The notes: generated by a model from the letters alone, not told the origin. Positions 1 to 14,215 are shown, numbered from the stretch's first letter. The stretch: 64,000 bases of DNA from Mrakia gelida (GCA_024345305.1 BRON01000001.1:1736001-1800000); one strand, 5' to 3'. Program-made: numbers and translations.

Positions 1-59
1 AGGAAGTAGAGGAACAGAGCGTTGGCTACGCAGAGCAGGCTCGTAGAACGTCGGACCAT
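1..59 (-). CDS. N-terminal fragment of an unidentified membrane or secreted protein (runs off the window)
   Basis: Reading leftward from an ATG at 59 gives MVRRSTSLLCVANALFLYF, a short basic stretch followed by a hydrophobic run. This looks like a signal anchor or signal peptide. The bases upstream of the ATG (60 onward, minus strand) are strongly CT-rich, as before other starts in this window. Only about 19 residues are visible, so no family can be assigned. The rest of the gene lies to the left of the window. Confidence 0.45.
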   Translation of the reverse strand, partial: MVRRSTSLLCVANALFLYF

Positions 60-540
60 CGTGGGAGGAGAGGGAAAGGAGGGAAGAGAGGTGAAGGCCG
101 ATCGAGCTCGGAGGAGGAGGGAGCGAGCGAAGGGCGGTTTGCTGGGAGGATTCGTTCGTGGGTGTTGGGTTTGTTGGAGGTCAAGGATGGAAGCTAAGGC
201 TAGGGTCAGCTTGATCAGAATTTTGGAGACGTGTCTCTGGTATGAGAGCGGGGAGGGGAGGGCATGTGGCCGTCCGAAACAGAAGGACCATCGAAGCTCA
301 ACAGGTTTCACCCTCCCTTCCCTCCCCAGCTCAGTTTTATCTCACAAATGGGATGCAAATCTCGGAATGCCCTAAGAAGCTATAGAACAGATCTCTGTTC
401 GTTCTGCGTTTTTGAGGTGAGCGGAAAAACTGCACAACGAAAGCTCGGAGCCAAAGCGAACAACCCGAGGACTTCAGCCCATCCCTTCCCCTCCTCTCTT
501 CTTTGATCCCAACCCACGACCATCTCCCTCCACCAACATC
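60..540. other. Divergent intergenic region
   Basis: About 480 bp between a leftward gene start at 59 and a rightward start at 541. Both sides show pyrimidine-rich tracts just before the ATG, typical of fungal 5' UTRs. I see no convincing conserved exon. It probably holds both promoters. Confidence 0.5.
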
Positions 541-1528
541 ATGACCTCCTCTTCCACCATCCTCTGGGATCACCTCCTCTCAGAGCCCTACCTCCTCCTC
601 TCCTCTCCTCGCTTCCCCTCAGGCTCCTCCATCCGAATCACTCCAGCTCGCTCAACGGACGGACCCCAACTCGCTCATATCTACAACGTCCCAGAGATCG
701 GGCTCAGGATGTTCAAAACACCTTATCCGTACGTCCTTTCCACTCCTTTCCCTCCTCTCCAGATTATAGAGCTCAAAACGAGCCGTAGAGAGAACCGTTG
801 AGCTCACACATCTCGCCCTTCGTTCGTTCCAGCTTCCTCCCCTCCGACGCTCAGGCCTACCTCTCCCTCTGGACCAGCAACCACTCTTCCATCTTTGAAG
901 CCATCCAGACTCGACTCGCCGACCCTTCCTCCCCGTCTGGTGCTCTGTCCGAGAACATCTTCAGAGCCATCAGACTCGTCCCTTCCTCGTCCTCTTCGTC
1001 GACGGCTTCAACCGAAGGACTCCTCATTGGGACCTGCTCGCTCTCTCCCTCCTTCGACAAGACGACTCAAGCGGATCGCTTGAACGCGAAAGAGATAGGG
1101 TTCGCTCTTTTAGAGGAGTACTCAGGCAGAGGGATCGCTGGAGCGGTGGCAGAGGCGTTGATGAGGATGTGGGAGGAGTGGGAGGGAGGCGAAGAGGAGG
1201 AGAGGTTGAGGACTTGGGTTTCTTCTGGTGAGTGTTCCGCTTTGTTCTCGTTCCTTTCTACCTCGACCTGGGATCTAGAGCTGGCGGGAGATGGCTTTGG
1301 TGGCGGGGGCGGTGGTGAAGCTGATCCCTCCCTCCCTCTTCGACGGCGACGGATTGAAACGAACGAGCAGTCGAGACGAACAACGCTGGATCGTTGAAGC
1401 TGCTAGAGCGACTGGGATTCAAGAGCGTGTTCATCAACCCTGCTGGGCCGTGGCCTGAGTGCAAAGGAGGTGGGACGAGGGAGAGCTCGAGACTGGAGAG
1501 AGGGAGGTTGGATGGGAAGACGTGGTGA
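541..1528 (+). CDS. GNAT-family N-acetyltransferase (RimJ/RimL-like)
   Basis: Three exons (541-728, 833-1227, 1371-1528) join in frame to 246 residues. The introns are GTACGT...CAG and GTGAGT...CAG. The N-terminal part carries the substrate-side pattern of RimJ/RimL acetyltransferases (residues about 25-65: IRITPARSTDGPQLAHIYN). The middle has GFALLEEYSGRGIAGAVAEA, the beta4/alpha3 region with an R/G-x-x-G/A-type acetyl-CoA pyrophosphate loop. The third exon starts with ETNNAGSLKLLERLGF, the classic GNAT motif B. It presumably transfers an acetyl group from acetyl-CoA to an amine; the substrate is unknown. The family is clear and the in-frame exon joins support the model. The C-terminal tail after the GF motif is basic and not informative. 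Confidence 0.8.
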
Positions 1529-2109
1529 GGAGAAGCAGTGAGCTTGTTGCGTCTTTGGTGAGTTCGATCTTCTCGCTAGATGGGTCGGAGGTAGGTGGGA
1601 GGTTCGTATCGAGCTTAGACGGTCTGCTAGAAGAAGATTCGATGACGTTCCTTTCATCAGCGCTCTGGGCTCGACGGAAGATGGGTTCGCGGTCGTCTCG
1701 AACGAGTTGCCGTTCAGCTCTTTTCTGAGTCTTCAGCTCGGCCTGGCTGACATTACCAGTACTCCCAAAACCTCAGTCCAGCGATTCATCTCTCAGCTCA
1801 GGCAAGTCCCACGTGTCTGCTCCCTTTCGAGGAAGGGACCGGAAGGGAAGGGAAACGAAAGTCGACGCGTCTGACTCGCTCCTCTTTTATTCTCGAAACA
1901 GGCGTTCGTCGTCGTCGCTGATCAAATCTCACCCTCGTGCTTACCCTCTCTCACAAGGGGCGAGCCCTCGGTGAGGCAACCGCAAGAGCAAAAGGGCTTA
2001 GGCGGCCGCTTGCCGTCAACTTCCCTCGCCTTCCCTTCCCTTTCGCCGCTTCTCTTTCTCTCCTTTGTTCCTCCGCACCACCAACAACCATCACACCACA
2101 TCATCAACC
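1529..2109. other. Intergenic region, 3' end of acetyltransferase gene and promoter/5' UTR of the kinase gene
   Basis: About 580 bp with no recognised protein. A block near 1864 has the palindrome GACGCGTC running into TGAC followed by a pyrimidine tract, which resembles an intron branch site. A spliced 5' UTR for the kinase gene is therefore possible. Confidence 0.4.
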
Positions 2110-4280
<2,171 letters not shown>

Positions 4281-5001
4281 ATCGGTCTCTCGTGCGGAAC
4301 TTGGTCGCCAGTGGTCGCTGGTTCGTCGCGTCTTCCTTTCCTTCCTTCTGCTCTCTCGATCCTTCTCTGGGACTAACACGCTTCGTTGCATCACCTCACC
4401 CAGCTGAGACTAACGACTGGACTCCGAAGCGCGGACGTACTCACGCTTTATGGATACGATCAAGCGGCGACTCGTCAACGAGACTGGATCGAGCTCAACA
4501 GGTTCGTCGCTCCTCCTTTCCTCTCTCCCTGTTCCGATCCTGATTCCATATGGATTTCTTGCCCTCTGTAGAGCGCCCACTTCTCGGAACGGCTTATTTT
4601 ACCACCTCGTCGATCCTAACGCTTCTCGAGAACGCGGCGACTCCCTCGGGCCACCGAGTTCGTCGACGAGGAAGAACTCGTTGGATCCTGGACGAGCTAC
4701 ATATGTACTCGTAGATCTCATATCATGCATACCTTCGATTGATCCTTCGCTCGAGTCCTCAACCGCCAGCGCGACGTTTGGTTAGTAGCTCATCTCGGTC
4801 ATCTTCGACCTTGTTCAACTGCGAGTTCCCTCGCTTGAGGTCGCTTCCCTCCCTCGCCTCGATCTCAATCGTGGAGAAAATCATGGAGAGTGAGCTCACA
4901 ACGTATTTCAGTCGATGTTTTGATCTCTTCGCCCAACCACGTCCTCTCGAATCCCTCGCCCCCACCTCCCTCCCCTCCGACCAACAACTCGCTTCAACCG
5001 G
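4281..5001 (+). other. Possible C-terminal exons of the kinase, then P450 promoter
   Basis: From about 4271 to 4322 a frame reads QLRESVSRAELGRQW. It is followed by a normal-looking intron (GTTCGT, CTAAC branch, CCCAG) and an exon starting LRLTTGLRSADVLTLYG. This matches the helical regulatory tail that follows CaMK catalytic domains. It joins in frame only if the preceding intron ends at the CAG near 4270 rather than before WLTL. Beyond about 4500 coding is doubtful. The sequence from about 4790 to 5001 is CT-rich and probably promoter/UTR for the next gene. Confidence 0.4.
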
Positions 5002-7985
5002 ATGTTCTTCCTCCTCTACTCCCATCCTCTCCTCTTCATCTTCTTGGCTCAGATCGCCATCCTCGCCGCCATCGCATACGCCTGCTTCATCGCTCCTCGT
5101 CGGCTGGCTGTATGGAACCTCCAAGGTCCTCCCTTCGAGAGCTTCATCGCAGGGAACCAGAAGCGGTTTGCGGACGAGGTCAAAGGAGAAGCGTTCGAGT
5201 CCCTCTCCTCGCTCTACGGTTCGACTTTCAGTTTCGGGGATCTGTTTGGGAAGACGAGGGTGGCTTCGAGTGATCCTTCATTCGTGAACCAGTGAGTGTG
5301 ACTTTTCACAAGCTGGCAGAGGGGGGAGGGTAAGGGAAGAGGAGGAGGAGGAGGCAGCTCGATCGTCGTCGCTCATCGCCGCCGTCTTTTTCCCTTCGTT
5401 TTCGTACCTCAGCATCCTCAAGCACTCTTACGATTATCCGAAGGAGGACAGAACGAGGTCTCTTCTTACTCTGATCATGCCTGGGTGCGGGATCTTGACG
5501 GCAGAAGGTGAGCTTCTTTCAGAGCAAAGTCGTTCGACGTTGAGCTTCACCTCTTCCTCCCCCGCGTTGAGCTCTTCTTTGCTCAACCGACCTTGAGCTC
5601 ACCCTTCTTTTTGCTCGAGGGCGCAAAGCTTACAGTAGATCACTGACTTGCTCTCCTCTCTCTCCTTCATCTACTAGGCGACGTTCACAAACGCCAACGA
5701 CGGGGCCTCGCTCCAGCCTTCTCCGCTGCATCGATTCGCGAGCTCAACGGAGTCTTCCTCGAACAGGCCTACATTTTGCGAAACCGTCTGGTGGAGGAGA
5801 TCAGCCGAGCGAGGAAGGCCAAGACGGGTGGCTTCGTGCAGGAGGGAGGGATGGGAGGAGGGTTCCTGCCGTCGCTGGAGACTCTTCAAGAGCATCAAGA
5901 GGAGGCTGGAGGGAAAGGTCAGGGAGCGTCGTTGGACGTGAGAGTTTGGCTGAGTCGAGCGACGTTGGACATCATAGGACTGGCAGGTGAGCTCGCTCAG
6001 CCCTACTACAATGCCGTTGGGAAGTATTTGGTCGCGAAACCGAGAGCTGACTCTGCTTTCGACGCGTCGCTTGACTTGTCGTTTTCTGTCGTTTAGGGTT
6101 CGACTACGACTTCGGTGCTCTGCGAGACGATGCCAGCGAGCTCTCGAACGCCTTAGCTGTCTCGTTTCACGCCATCGACAAGATGTCTCCCTGGCTTCTG
6201 CTTCAGATCGTGTTTCCGATTCTCCAACTTCTGGTTCGCTCCCTCTCTTACCTTCGGTAGCTCTTGAATCCTATCTCAGGCCGCGGCGCTGACTCCTTCT
6301 CTCTGCCTCTCTTTTTTTCTCTCTAGCCCAGCCCTTCCGGGCGAGCTCTGAACCTCAGCAAGGACACCTTTCGACGCGTCGGCGAGGCGAGTTCTCTTCC
6401 TCCTGATCTTCTTTACTCTGTGTCTCGGACCAACTCGCTGACGGTTTTCCCATTCTCACGCTTCCCCTATATCCAGGAGATGGTCAAGAAGAAGAAGAAG
6501 GCTGCCGTTGAGGCTGCGAGGAGCGAAGGAGACGCCGAGATCGGAAAGGACATGATCGCTGGTCGGAACCTCCTCTCGCAGATGGGTGAGTCGTGCCAAC
6601 CTCTTCTTTCGGCTCGGAATCAATAGCTAACCTTCTCAGACTTGCTTCAGTCCGAGCGAACATGGCTTCCGACCTTCCAGAGTCTTCGAGGCTGTCGGAC
6701 GACGAGGTCGCGTCGCAGATCGGGACGTTTATTCTTGCCGGTGAGTCTCGCGTTCGATACCTCTGCCGTGTCCTTTCGCTCACTGACTCGGTTCCTTGTG
6801 GTATCAGGTTTCGAGACCTCGAGGTACGTCGCGTTCGCGGAGCTTTTGCCGCTTTCCGCGCCTTCGTTCGCTGACTCGTCGTCCGTCTTTCCTTTTCACA
6901 GCACTGCCATGACATGGATGCTGTATGCACTCTCCGAGAACCCGAGTGCACAAGCCAAGCTTCGAGAGGAGCTCCTTCAGGTTCGAGACGTGATGCCTTC
7001 CTCGTGAGTCCCCCAATTTCGCGCTTCCTCGTCCCGTCTCGTCCTTGCTGACGAGACGTCTTCTTCGATCCTTGCAGCGACTCTCTGAACACTCTCCCAT
7101 ACCTCGAGGCAGTGCGTTCGCGTCAACTTATCCCTCCCAGTGATCTCGCAGCACGCTCCTTCTTTCAGTTGAACTTGCGCGTCTTCTTCTCTGCCTCGTT
7201 CTCAACAGGTCGTTCGAGAGACCCTCAGGCTCTATGCTCCCGTCTCTGGGACGGTTCGGGTTGCCATCAAGACGGATGTCGTACCTCTCTCGGAACCCAT
7301 CGTCGGAAGGAACGGAGAGTTGATGAACGAGGTCGTGCTCGAGAAAGGAGTTTCGATTCTGATTCGTGAGTCCTCTCCACTCTCGTCTCTTCCCCCTCGA
7401 CCCTTAGAATCTCAGCTCATGTATACCTATCCCTCCTTTCCCTCAGCTATCTTGCCCATGAACAGATCGAAGCTCGTTTGGGGAGTGGACGCGTTTGAGT
7501 TCAGGTTCGTACTTCGACGCGTCTTCTGCTCTTCCTCTTCTTGTCAGAGCCACAGCTGACGATTCGCTTCTACAGACCCGAGAGATAGCTCGATGGATCC
7601 ATTCCGTCTGGCTCGAAGGCCTTCGAGACTCCTTACGCGAACCTGATGACTTTCCTTGGAGGAACACGAAGTGAGTTCTGTCGCTGTCGCCTCGTTCTCT
7701 CCCTTCTTAGCTTTTCGGCCTCAAATTAACTCGACTCTTTCGTTCCATCTTCGTCTTTCGGGCTGCATCGGCATGCGCTTCGCCCTCGCCGAAATCAAAG
7801 CTCTCACCTTCGTCCTCGTTCGATCGCTCACCTTCAAACCTTTGGAAGTATCGCCCAAACTCGAATACGCTGCTCACGGTCAGATCGTCTCGTCTCCGAG
7901 GATCAAAGGGAGGGAAGCCGAGGGAGAGAAGATGCTGCTCGAAGTCGCGGTGTGGTCAGGATCGGAGGGAGAGGGAGAGTTTTGA
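5002..7985 (+). pseudogene. Cytochrome P450 with apparent inactivating lesions
   Basis: A class II microsomal P450 organisation is visible. It has an N-terminal membrane anchor (FLAQIAILAAIAYACFIAP), the C-helix region with HKRQRRGLAPAFS, I-helix AGFETSSTAMTW (the A/G-G-x-E-T oxygen-activation motif), K-helix ETLRLY (ExxR), and a heme loop split by an intron: FLGGTRS / CIGMRFALAE (FxxGxRxCxG). Roughly 560 residues, normal for the family. Three defects stand out. A donor at 6387-6388 is GC rather than GT. The PERW tryptophan is a TAG stop at 7586-7588. The intron before the heme cysteine (about 7671-7761) ends TTTCGG rather than TTTCAG. All three are single transitions from the expected base. 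As written it cannot give a full-length enzyme. Sequencing error or a null allele are alternatives. It would otherwise be an ER mono-oxygenase of unknown substrate. Confidence 0.7.
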
Positions 7986-8180
7986 TGTGCGTTCGAGGGA
8001 TCAGCTCGTTTTTCGTTCCCTCTCTTCTCTTTGCGATTTCTCAACGACCCTAGGACTTTTCGATGTGTTGATTTGACGATCTAGATCATAATGACTTTTT
8101 GTTCCGGCTCGCTTGTGTGCCATGAGAAGCGAATCGTATCAGAAAGACTAGAACGAACTCGACGCGTCGGTCCCCGTTTC

Positions 8181-9768
8181 TCACAGCTTCGCGTCCCGCC
8201 CTCCTCCACCTCCTGCAGCAATCAAACTCGCCCTCGCAAATCTTTCCGACTCTCCGTGCTCGGCCTGAAGGGCCTTGAGGTGACCGGTCTGGTTGACAGC
8301 GAGGATTTTGACGTCGAGTTTTGGTTGACCGGGATGAGGAGTGGGAAGAGTCGGAGAGGGTGCTGCTGGGATGGAGGTTGAGTTGGAGTCGGTAGGAGAG
8401 GGATAGGTGGATGGCGAAGAAGCAGAAGGGCGGGAAGGGTCCTGTTGGTGGAGACAGAAAGACAACGAAAGCGAGGAAGGATGATCAGCGAGAGACGAGG
8501 AGGAACTCGAAGGCGGAAGCGAGCGACGAGCTCAGAAGCATGAGATGAGGACCGACGCTTATGCTGACTTCCAATCGAGTCCATCCGGTATCTGTGGTAC
8601 AGAGAGAGCAGCGAGGCAGATGTCAGCATCGTGCAGACGAGAGAAGGGAAACGAACGACGAGACGTGACGAGCCACGAGATGAGGAAGGAGAGGATGGGC
8701 AATCGACTCACTCGAAGACCCAGTGTTCTGCCAACCACTACCAGCCCCGACGGCTCTCCGTCGCATGAGAGCTGCGATTAGCTCGGGGTTGTAGATCCCA
8801 TGCGCTACTACCAGAACGTGTCGAGGTTTCGTCGACGATGCCGTCTCGAGGATGTAAGGGAGGAGGAACTGGTCAATTGACCTGAGAAGACGGAGGGAGA
8901 AGATGATCAGTCAATCCGAAAGACGAGAAGACAGGGAACGAGAGGAAGCTCCTTACTTCTCTGCTCGCAAAGCCACGTCGTCGAGTGATTCGCCGTTTGG
9001 GAACCGAAAGTCGCGATCAGTGGAGTACTTGATGTTCCGACCGAAAACTGAAAGGCCCTCGTAGTCTCCCCAGAACCTGGAGGGTCAGCGAAGGTCAGGA
9101 GCCAGTCAAAGAGAGAGAAAAGAGACGCGTCGCGTCGGGAAAGTCACGAACTGTTCTTGAAAGAGCGGCGAAAAGGTGATCTTTGGAGGAGGAACCGTTC
9201 GGTTCTGCTGCTGGATCTGTTCTGCGGTATGCCTGGCCCGGAGCTGATACAAAGAGAGACGAAGGAGGTCAAGAGATGGGATGGGAACGAGCTTGAAACG
9301 GCGAGGAGGGTCGAGACTGACAAGCGGAGACGCGAAGATGTGGTCGATTGTAAGGTCTCGGAAGGCCTCTCCTACGGCTCGAGCCTGCTTGACTCCAAGT
9401 TCGGATAGCGGCGTGTCCTTGCTGAGAGGCAAACAGCTCAGAGTCAGTCACCCGAGACGGGAAACCAAGGGAGGAGGAGCGGAGAAGAAGAGGACAAGCT
9501 CACGATCCCGAGTACAGCAGTTTCTACGAGGACAGACGAAGGGTCAGCGAGCAGAACATAGCTGATGGACACCAAGGAAGACTAGGAGCTCACCGTGTTG
9601 TCCTGAAAGATGAACGAAGGGAACGAAGGAGGTCAGAACCGTCGAGCTCAACAATCGCTCCGCTCGATGTCCTCCCTCCAGGACAGCGATCCAGGAGAGC
9701 AACAAGAGTGGAAGGCTACTGACTATGCTCTGTGCGTGCCGAACGATGGTGAGAGTCAGAGGAGCCAT
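8181..9768 (-). CDS. Histidine phosphatase superfamily (phosphoglycerate-mutase-like) protein
   Basis: Reading leftward from the ATG at 9768: MAPLTLTIVRHAQS carries the catalytic RH(G/A) motif. The next exons give TKLLYSGSKDTPLSELGVKQA, the usual D-PLS-G-QA block, then AFRDLTIDHIFASPL. The second catalytic histidine is in HVLVVAHGIYNPEL. Towards the C-terminus are TGWTRLEVS and KLDVKILAVNQTGHL. The core matches PhoE/TIGAR-like phosphatases of branch 1. It likely dephosphorylates a small phosphorylated metabolite; the substrate is unknown. A Ser/Pro-rich linker of about 45 residues precedes the last conserved segment. Seven or so short introns. It is convergent with the P450 gene. Confidence 0.75.
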
Positions 9769-10253
9769 TTGAGAGCTTGTGGTGGTTGGGAGCCAAAGGG
9801 AGAGGAGGAGGAGAAGGCTCGAGGAGGAGTCTTCGGCACTGGCCTTAGCCGGAGAAGAGCCAGATAGGAAGAGAGGGCCAGATCTCAGGTCGCAATATAT
9901 ATTGGAGAAGCCGCTTAAAGGTCGACATCTGAGATTCTTCTCAATCTCGGCTGCTGGCGGTCGAGGTCGAAGAAGCAAAAGGTGAGTCGAAAGGTGAGCT
10001 CGACGGTCCTCCCTTCCTCCCTCTTCACCTCCTTCCCTGAAACCTCTTCCTCACTCGCTCACCACCGGCTTGATCTCGATGATCTTGTGACCTGTTCCGA
10101 CGTCGATCTCGAGGGCAGCTTAGTTTCTGAGGCGATCCCTCTCGCATCCGAAGTTTCCCTTGGAGTCATCCTCGTCTGACTCGTCCACCGTCAAGAGCGC
10201 TCGTCTCTCTTCTTCACTCTCTTCCCAACCCCATCCCTCCCTCTTCCGCCCAG
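9769..10253. other. Divergent promoter region between the phosphatase and acyltransferase genes
   Basis: About 485 bp. It contains a short AT-rich patch (AATATATATT near 9895) that may be TATA-like, and CT-rich tracts before the ATG at 10254. No coding exon recognised. Confidence 0.45.
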
Positions 10254-12127
10254 ATGACTCTTCACCTCGCTCCCGTCATCCTCGAAGATGCAAACGCATC
10301 TCTCGAAACGGCATACATCCTCACTCCCATCACGCTTTGGCCGCTTGGATCGATCGAGTCGGTCCACGTCCTTCCCTCTCGACTTCAACTCGATCTCTTC
10401 CTTCGTGCGGCGGGACTGGCAGCTAGGAGGATGCGAGGAGTAGCTGGCAGGTACAGCAGGAGGGATATAGACGAGAAGGATCGAGCAGCCAGCACGAAGA
10501 ACTTCACCTACTTTGTGAGTCGAGCAGAAAAAGGAGGCAAGGTTCAGAGCTCGAGCTCACCTCCTCCCTCCTCCTCCCTCCTCTCCTCTCCTCTTCCCTC
10601 GCCCCCCTCCCTTGCTGACCGCCCCTGCTTCTTATCCGCCATTCAGATCTCTCTCACCGATTCTTCCATCCCAGTCGAGCACGTTCTTGTGCCCTCGTCG
10701 TCGTCTCTTGTCCCCAACGTCGATGTCGTTCGAGCCGACCTCGGTCCCTTCATCTCGAAGGTCAACGTGATGGCACCAGCAAACAGCGACGAGCCGCTTT
10801 TCAGGATCAAAATCACTGAGGAGGAAGAGGGAGAAGGCAGGACTATCTTGGGCTTCAGCTGGGGTCACATATTGGGTGAGTCGAGCTCGAGATGGACAGT
10901 TGTCGAAGCTCGCGAGCTCACTCCTCCCTCCTCCTTTCTTTTGTCTTCCAGGCGACGGAGCGACTTTCAACCTCTTCACCTCTATCCTCTCTACCATCTA
11001 CTTTTCCCTCCTCTCCTCTGCTCCCTCCGGCTCCCTCTTTATCGCGTCCCTCGACCTCCCTCAACCCACAACCACCCATCTCTCCTTCAACCCTCCGACG
11101 GATGAAGCAGTTCGAGAGTTCGGTCTCTCGCAGACTGACGTCCTCTCGATCGAAGAAGGATCTCGAAGGTATATAGAGGGTGCTAGAGGGAGTGAAGTTG
11201 TTGCGTTTCGGTTGTCGAAGAAGGAGATGTCGATCCTGAAGGAGAAGGCGAGTGGAGGGTCATCGAAGTCAGACGCGTCGAGTTGGATCAGCACCCAGGA
11301 CGCTGTGAGCTCTTGGTTTGTGGCAGTTTTACGGTCGTGTGGGGTAGAGGTGAACGATATAGTCAACTCGATTAACGTGAGTTCGCCCTTCCTCTGACGA
11401 TGAAGAAGAGCGACAAGCTGAAACTCGATCAACTTCGCTTCAGTACCGCTCTTTCCCTCCCTCCGACACCACCACCCCTCTGTTTCCCGTCCCTCTCACC
11501 TACCTCGTAGGAAACGTTGCTCAGATGCGAGCTTCGCCGATTCCACCTCCCTCCACCCCTCCTTCCCTCTCGGCAACAGCTCGCGCTCTTCGACGCGACC
11601 TCCTCTCCCTCTACGACCCTCAACGGATGTACAACTGGCTCTCGGTGCAGGCTGAGAGGCTAGGCAAAGCAACGGATGAAGGGAAGATGCACTGCGTTCT
11701 TCCCGAGGAGGGATCTGTGATGGTCAACTCGAACCTTCGGTGAGTCCGAAGGAGGAGTGAGCGATTGTCAAAACGCGAAGCTGATCTCTTTCTCCTTCCC
11801 CCCGACAGATACGACTGGAATCTCCCCTTCGGCTACCCAACAGGATCTACCTCCTACCACACTTCGTTCTCGGGTCATCATTTCCTTCGCGTCTTCCAGC
11901 CGAACCCGTTCGTCTTTCTCTTTCGTCAAGCCCGCTCTGAAGCTCGATCGAGACGCGTCGAAACTGATCTGTTCTTCCTCTTTTCGCTCTATCTCTCGGC
12001 GTTCAGATCCTCGGAATCGAGTGGAGGAGGTGCGGAGCTCAACTTCACAGTGCGGTCGGAGATGAAGGCTCAGGTGCTCGAGGTGATGGAGTCGGATCGG
12101 TTCTCCCTTTGGTCGAGGTTTGCTTGA
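10254..12127 (+). CDS. BAHD-like acyltransferase (transferase family PF02458)
   Basis: Exons join to about 500 residues. The decisive motif is GFSWGHILGDGATF in the middle, the HxxxDG catalytic motif of BAHD and fungal transferase-family enzymes, where His acts as general base. The N-terminus (LTPITLWPLGSIESVHVLPSRL) resembles the start of fungal members. In the usual position of the structural DFGWG motif the protein reads YDWNLPFGYPTG, so that motif is degenerate. It presumably transfers an acyl group from acyl-CoA to an alcohol or amine; cytosolic, with no signal peptide. An exonic GACGCGTC at 11272 encodes part of SDASSW. The stop is TGA at 12125-12127. Confidence 0.75.
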
Positions 12128-12318
12128 GATTCAGCGTGGCTTGCTTTATTTACGTAGGAGCCGGCCTTCGAGTAGATTAGATACATGTATTGAGTGGCTA
12201 TGCAGAAGTCTCACCATGTCACAGACCGACCTGAGAGATCAAAACAAACGCGAACGAGACACGAAAACCCAGAGTCCCAAAGACAACAAAGTACAAACAA
12301 AAGACGCCCTCCCTCCTT
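12128..12318. other. Short convergent intergenic region
   Basis: About 190 bp between two convergent 3' ends. It contains a run of A-rich repeats (AAAACAAACG, AAAGTACAAACAAAAG) suitable for 3' end formation of one of the transcripts. Confidence 0.4.
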
Positions 12319-14215
12319 CTACATCACCGAGCTCCTCTCCACCTCACTCCCTCTTCGACCAAATTGAACCTCTAGCCCCTCGTCTCCTCCACCGCCCACA
12401 ACCGAGTCCAGCGCCAGCATACCCTCCTCCAACGCCTTCGTCCCCACCCTCGGACTCAGCGTCGCCGTCCTGCCACAGACACAAGTCGAGCATCCCGTCG
12501 TTGCTTCCGATGTGTAGTTAAGAGGAGCGAAGAACGCTGCTTCCCTCTCTGCCATGAGTCGAAGTTGTTGACGGTAGGCTTCGCGTGGACGGAGGATCGA
12601 TGCGAGGCAAGTGATCGTTGCGATTCGAGAGGTGATGGAGGAGGCGGCGTCGGACCAGCTGTGCGACAAAGAAGAGACGCGAAGAGGAAGAAGTGAAGTT
12701 AGCGGGGTATACGAAGAGGAAAGAAGCGGGAGGGAATTCAGCGAAGAGGAGAGGAAGAAAGCCGGCAGAAGGACGAACCCAGTTGCTCCTACGAAGTAAA
12801 GCACGAGAGCGACAGCCTGCACGACTGCTAAGACGACACCGTTTGAAAGAGTCACCGTGATGAAGGTCCCGAGGACCGATCCTGAAGACTCTTGACCCGT
12901 CTGGGGCGAAGGAGAAGGCGAAGGAGAAACAGAGAAGAAAGAAAGAACAGACGAACGAAAAGTCAGCGACGCGACGAGGACTCGAGAGAAATGGAACGCG
13001 TCTCAGTCTCACCTTGGCTCGATGAAGATCCCAAGATAGAGAGATCTGTAAGATAGGGCGAAGTCGGAGAAGGGAGGCGAGAGGGGGTGAGTTGAAGGGA
13101 AAGAAGAGGGGACGCGACGCGACGAGCAAGAAGGATGGGAAAGGACGCACCGCGATCGTCGTGTCGAGAAGGGAGCTGCTGACGAGGTAAAGGAAGTAGA
13201 CGGTCGTTACTGGGAGTTTCCCGACTAAGGCAATCTTGTTGATGGACCCTAAAGGGGCGCTGGATGGCGAGGGAAAGAAGGGAGAGAGAGACGAGCGAGG
13301 TCAGCTTCACTCTCTTCGATTTAGACCGTCGTCCGTTCCTTCGCATCCTCTCTCCTCCAACCAAGGTTGGCGAGGATGGAGTACTCACTAGGTCTCGAAC
13401 TGAGTCCAGACCACGATCGTACCAGCGTATCCCATGGCGGTCGCGAGGATCCAGAGGAAGATCTTGACGACGAAGCAGGCAACCGACAACCGAGACGTCC
13501 GGTCTCGAAGAGATCGAGCGAAGAGCCAGGATCGGGTGATCATGAAGAGTTGAGCGAGGGAGATGATGGTTGCCGTTCTGTGGTGTTGAAAAGGGGAAAG
13601 ACGGGGAAGGAGTCAGGAAACGGGACAAGTCCAGTCGAGTCGAGGGGACTCGGTGGGAGGAAGAGCGTCGAACAGAACGAAGAGCAAGCAGTCGTCTGGA
13701 CGGTTGTGGAACGAGACGTAGTACTGCAAAGCGGAAGCAGAAAGTGAGAGTCAGCTCGAGTTCGAGTCGTCGGAAGGAAGGGAACTCACTCCAAAGTCAC
13801 AAAGGTGCAGTGCTCGAATCTTGATCGCCCTCGAGAATGAAGTCGCGAACGAAGCGACGTTCAAGCAGAACAAGACGTAGACTGCCCCCTTAGTCCATCG
13901 AGGATCGCTCGTCCCGTACTTCCGATGGTAACTGAGGACCTGGAGGCGAACGGCCAAGGGAGGGTAGGGAAGGGAAGGTGAGCTCGATCCAACCCTCCGT
14001 TCCTCCTCCGCCTTCATTCATCGAGTCTGCTCGATTCCTTCGTCGTCGCTACACTCGCACTCACTCACCTGCATGAGAAGCACCCCCATGCCGGCCGAAA
14101 CGACCCAATCCGCCACCGTTGCTGGAAGGAAGACCGAAGGCGAGACACCTGGAGGGAGGAAACTCGTTTTGGGTTCGGAGGCGAAGGAGCCCGGCGTGTT
14201 GAGTGCTGAGACCAT
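12319..14215 (-). CDS. DUF6534-type multi-pass membrane protein
   Basis: Start ATG at 14215 (MVSALNTPGSFASE). Successive exons give hydrophobic segments: VADWVVSAGMGVLLMQVLSY, AVYVLFCLNVASFATSF, RTATIISLAQLFMITRSW, LSVACFVVKIFLWILATAMG, KLPVTTVYFLYLVSSSLLD and NGVVLAVVQAVALVLYFVGA. Then SDAASSITSRIATITCLASI and a hydrophilic tail end at the TAG 12319. The pattern (RWTKG after TM1-2, LFM-TRSW, then a WSDAASSITSRI-like cytoplasmic start) fits the basidiomycete DUF6534 family of seven-helix proteins of unknown function. About 400 residues with a long low-complexity C-terminus. A second family member lies at 61407-63467. The assignment rests on pattern recall, not a search. Confidence 0.6.
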
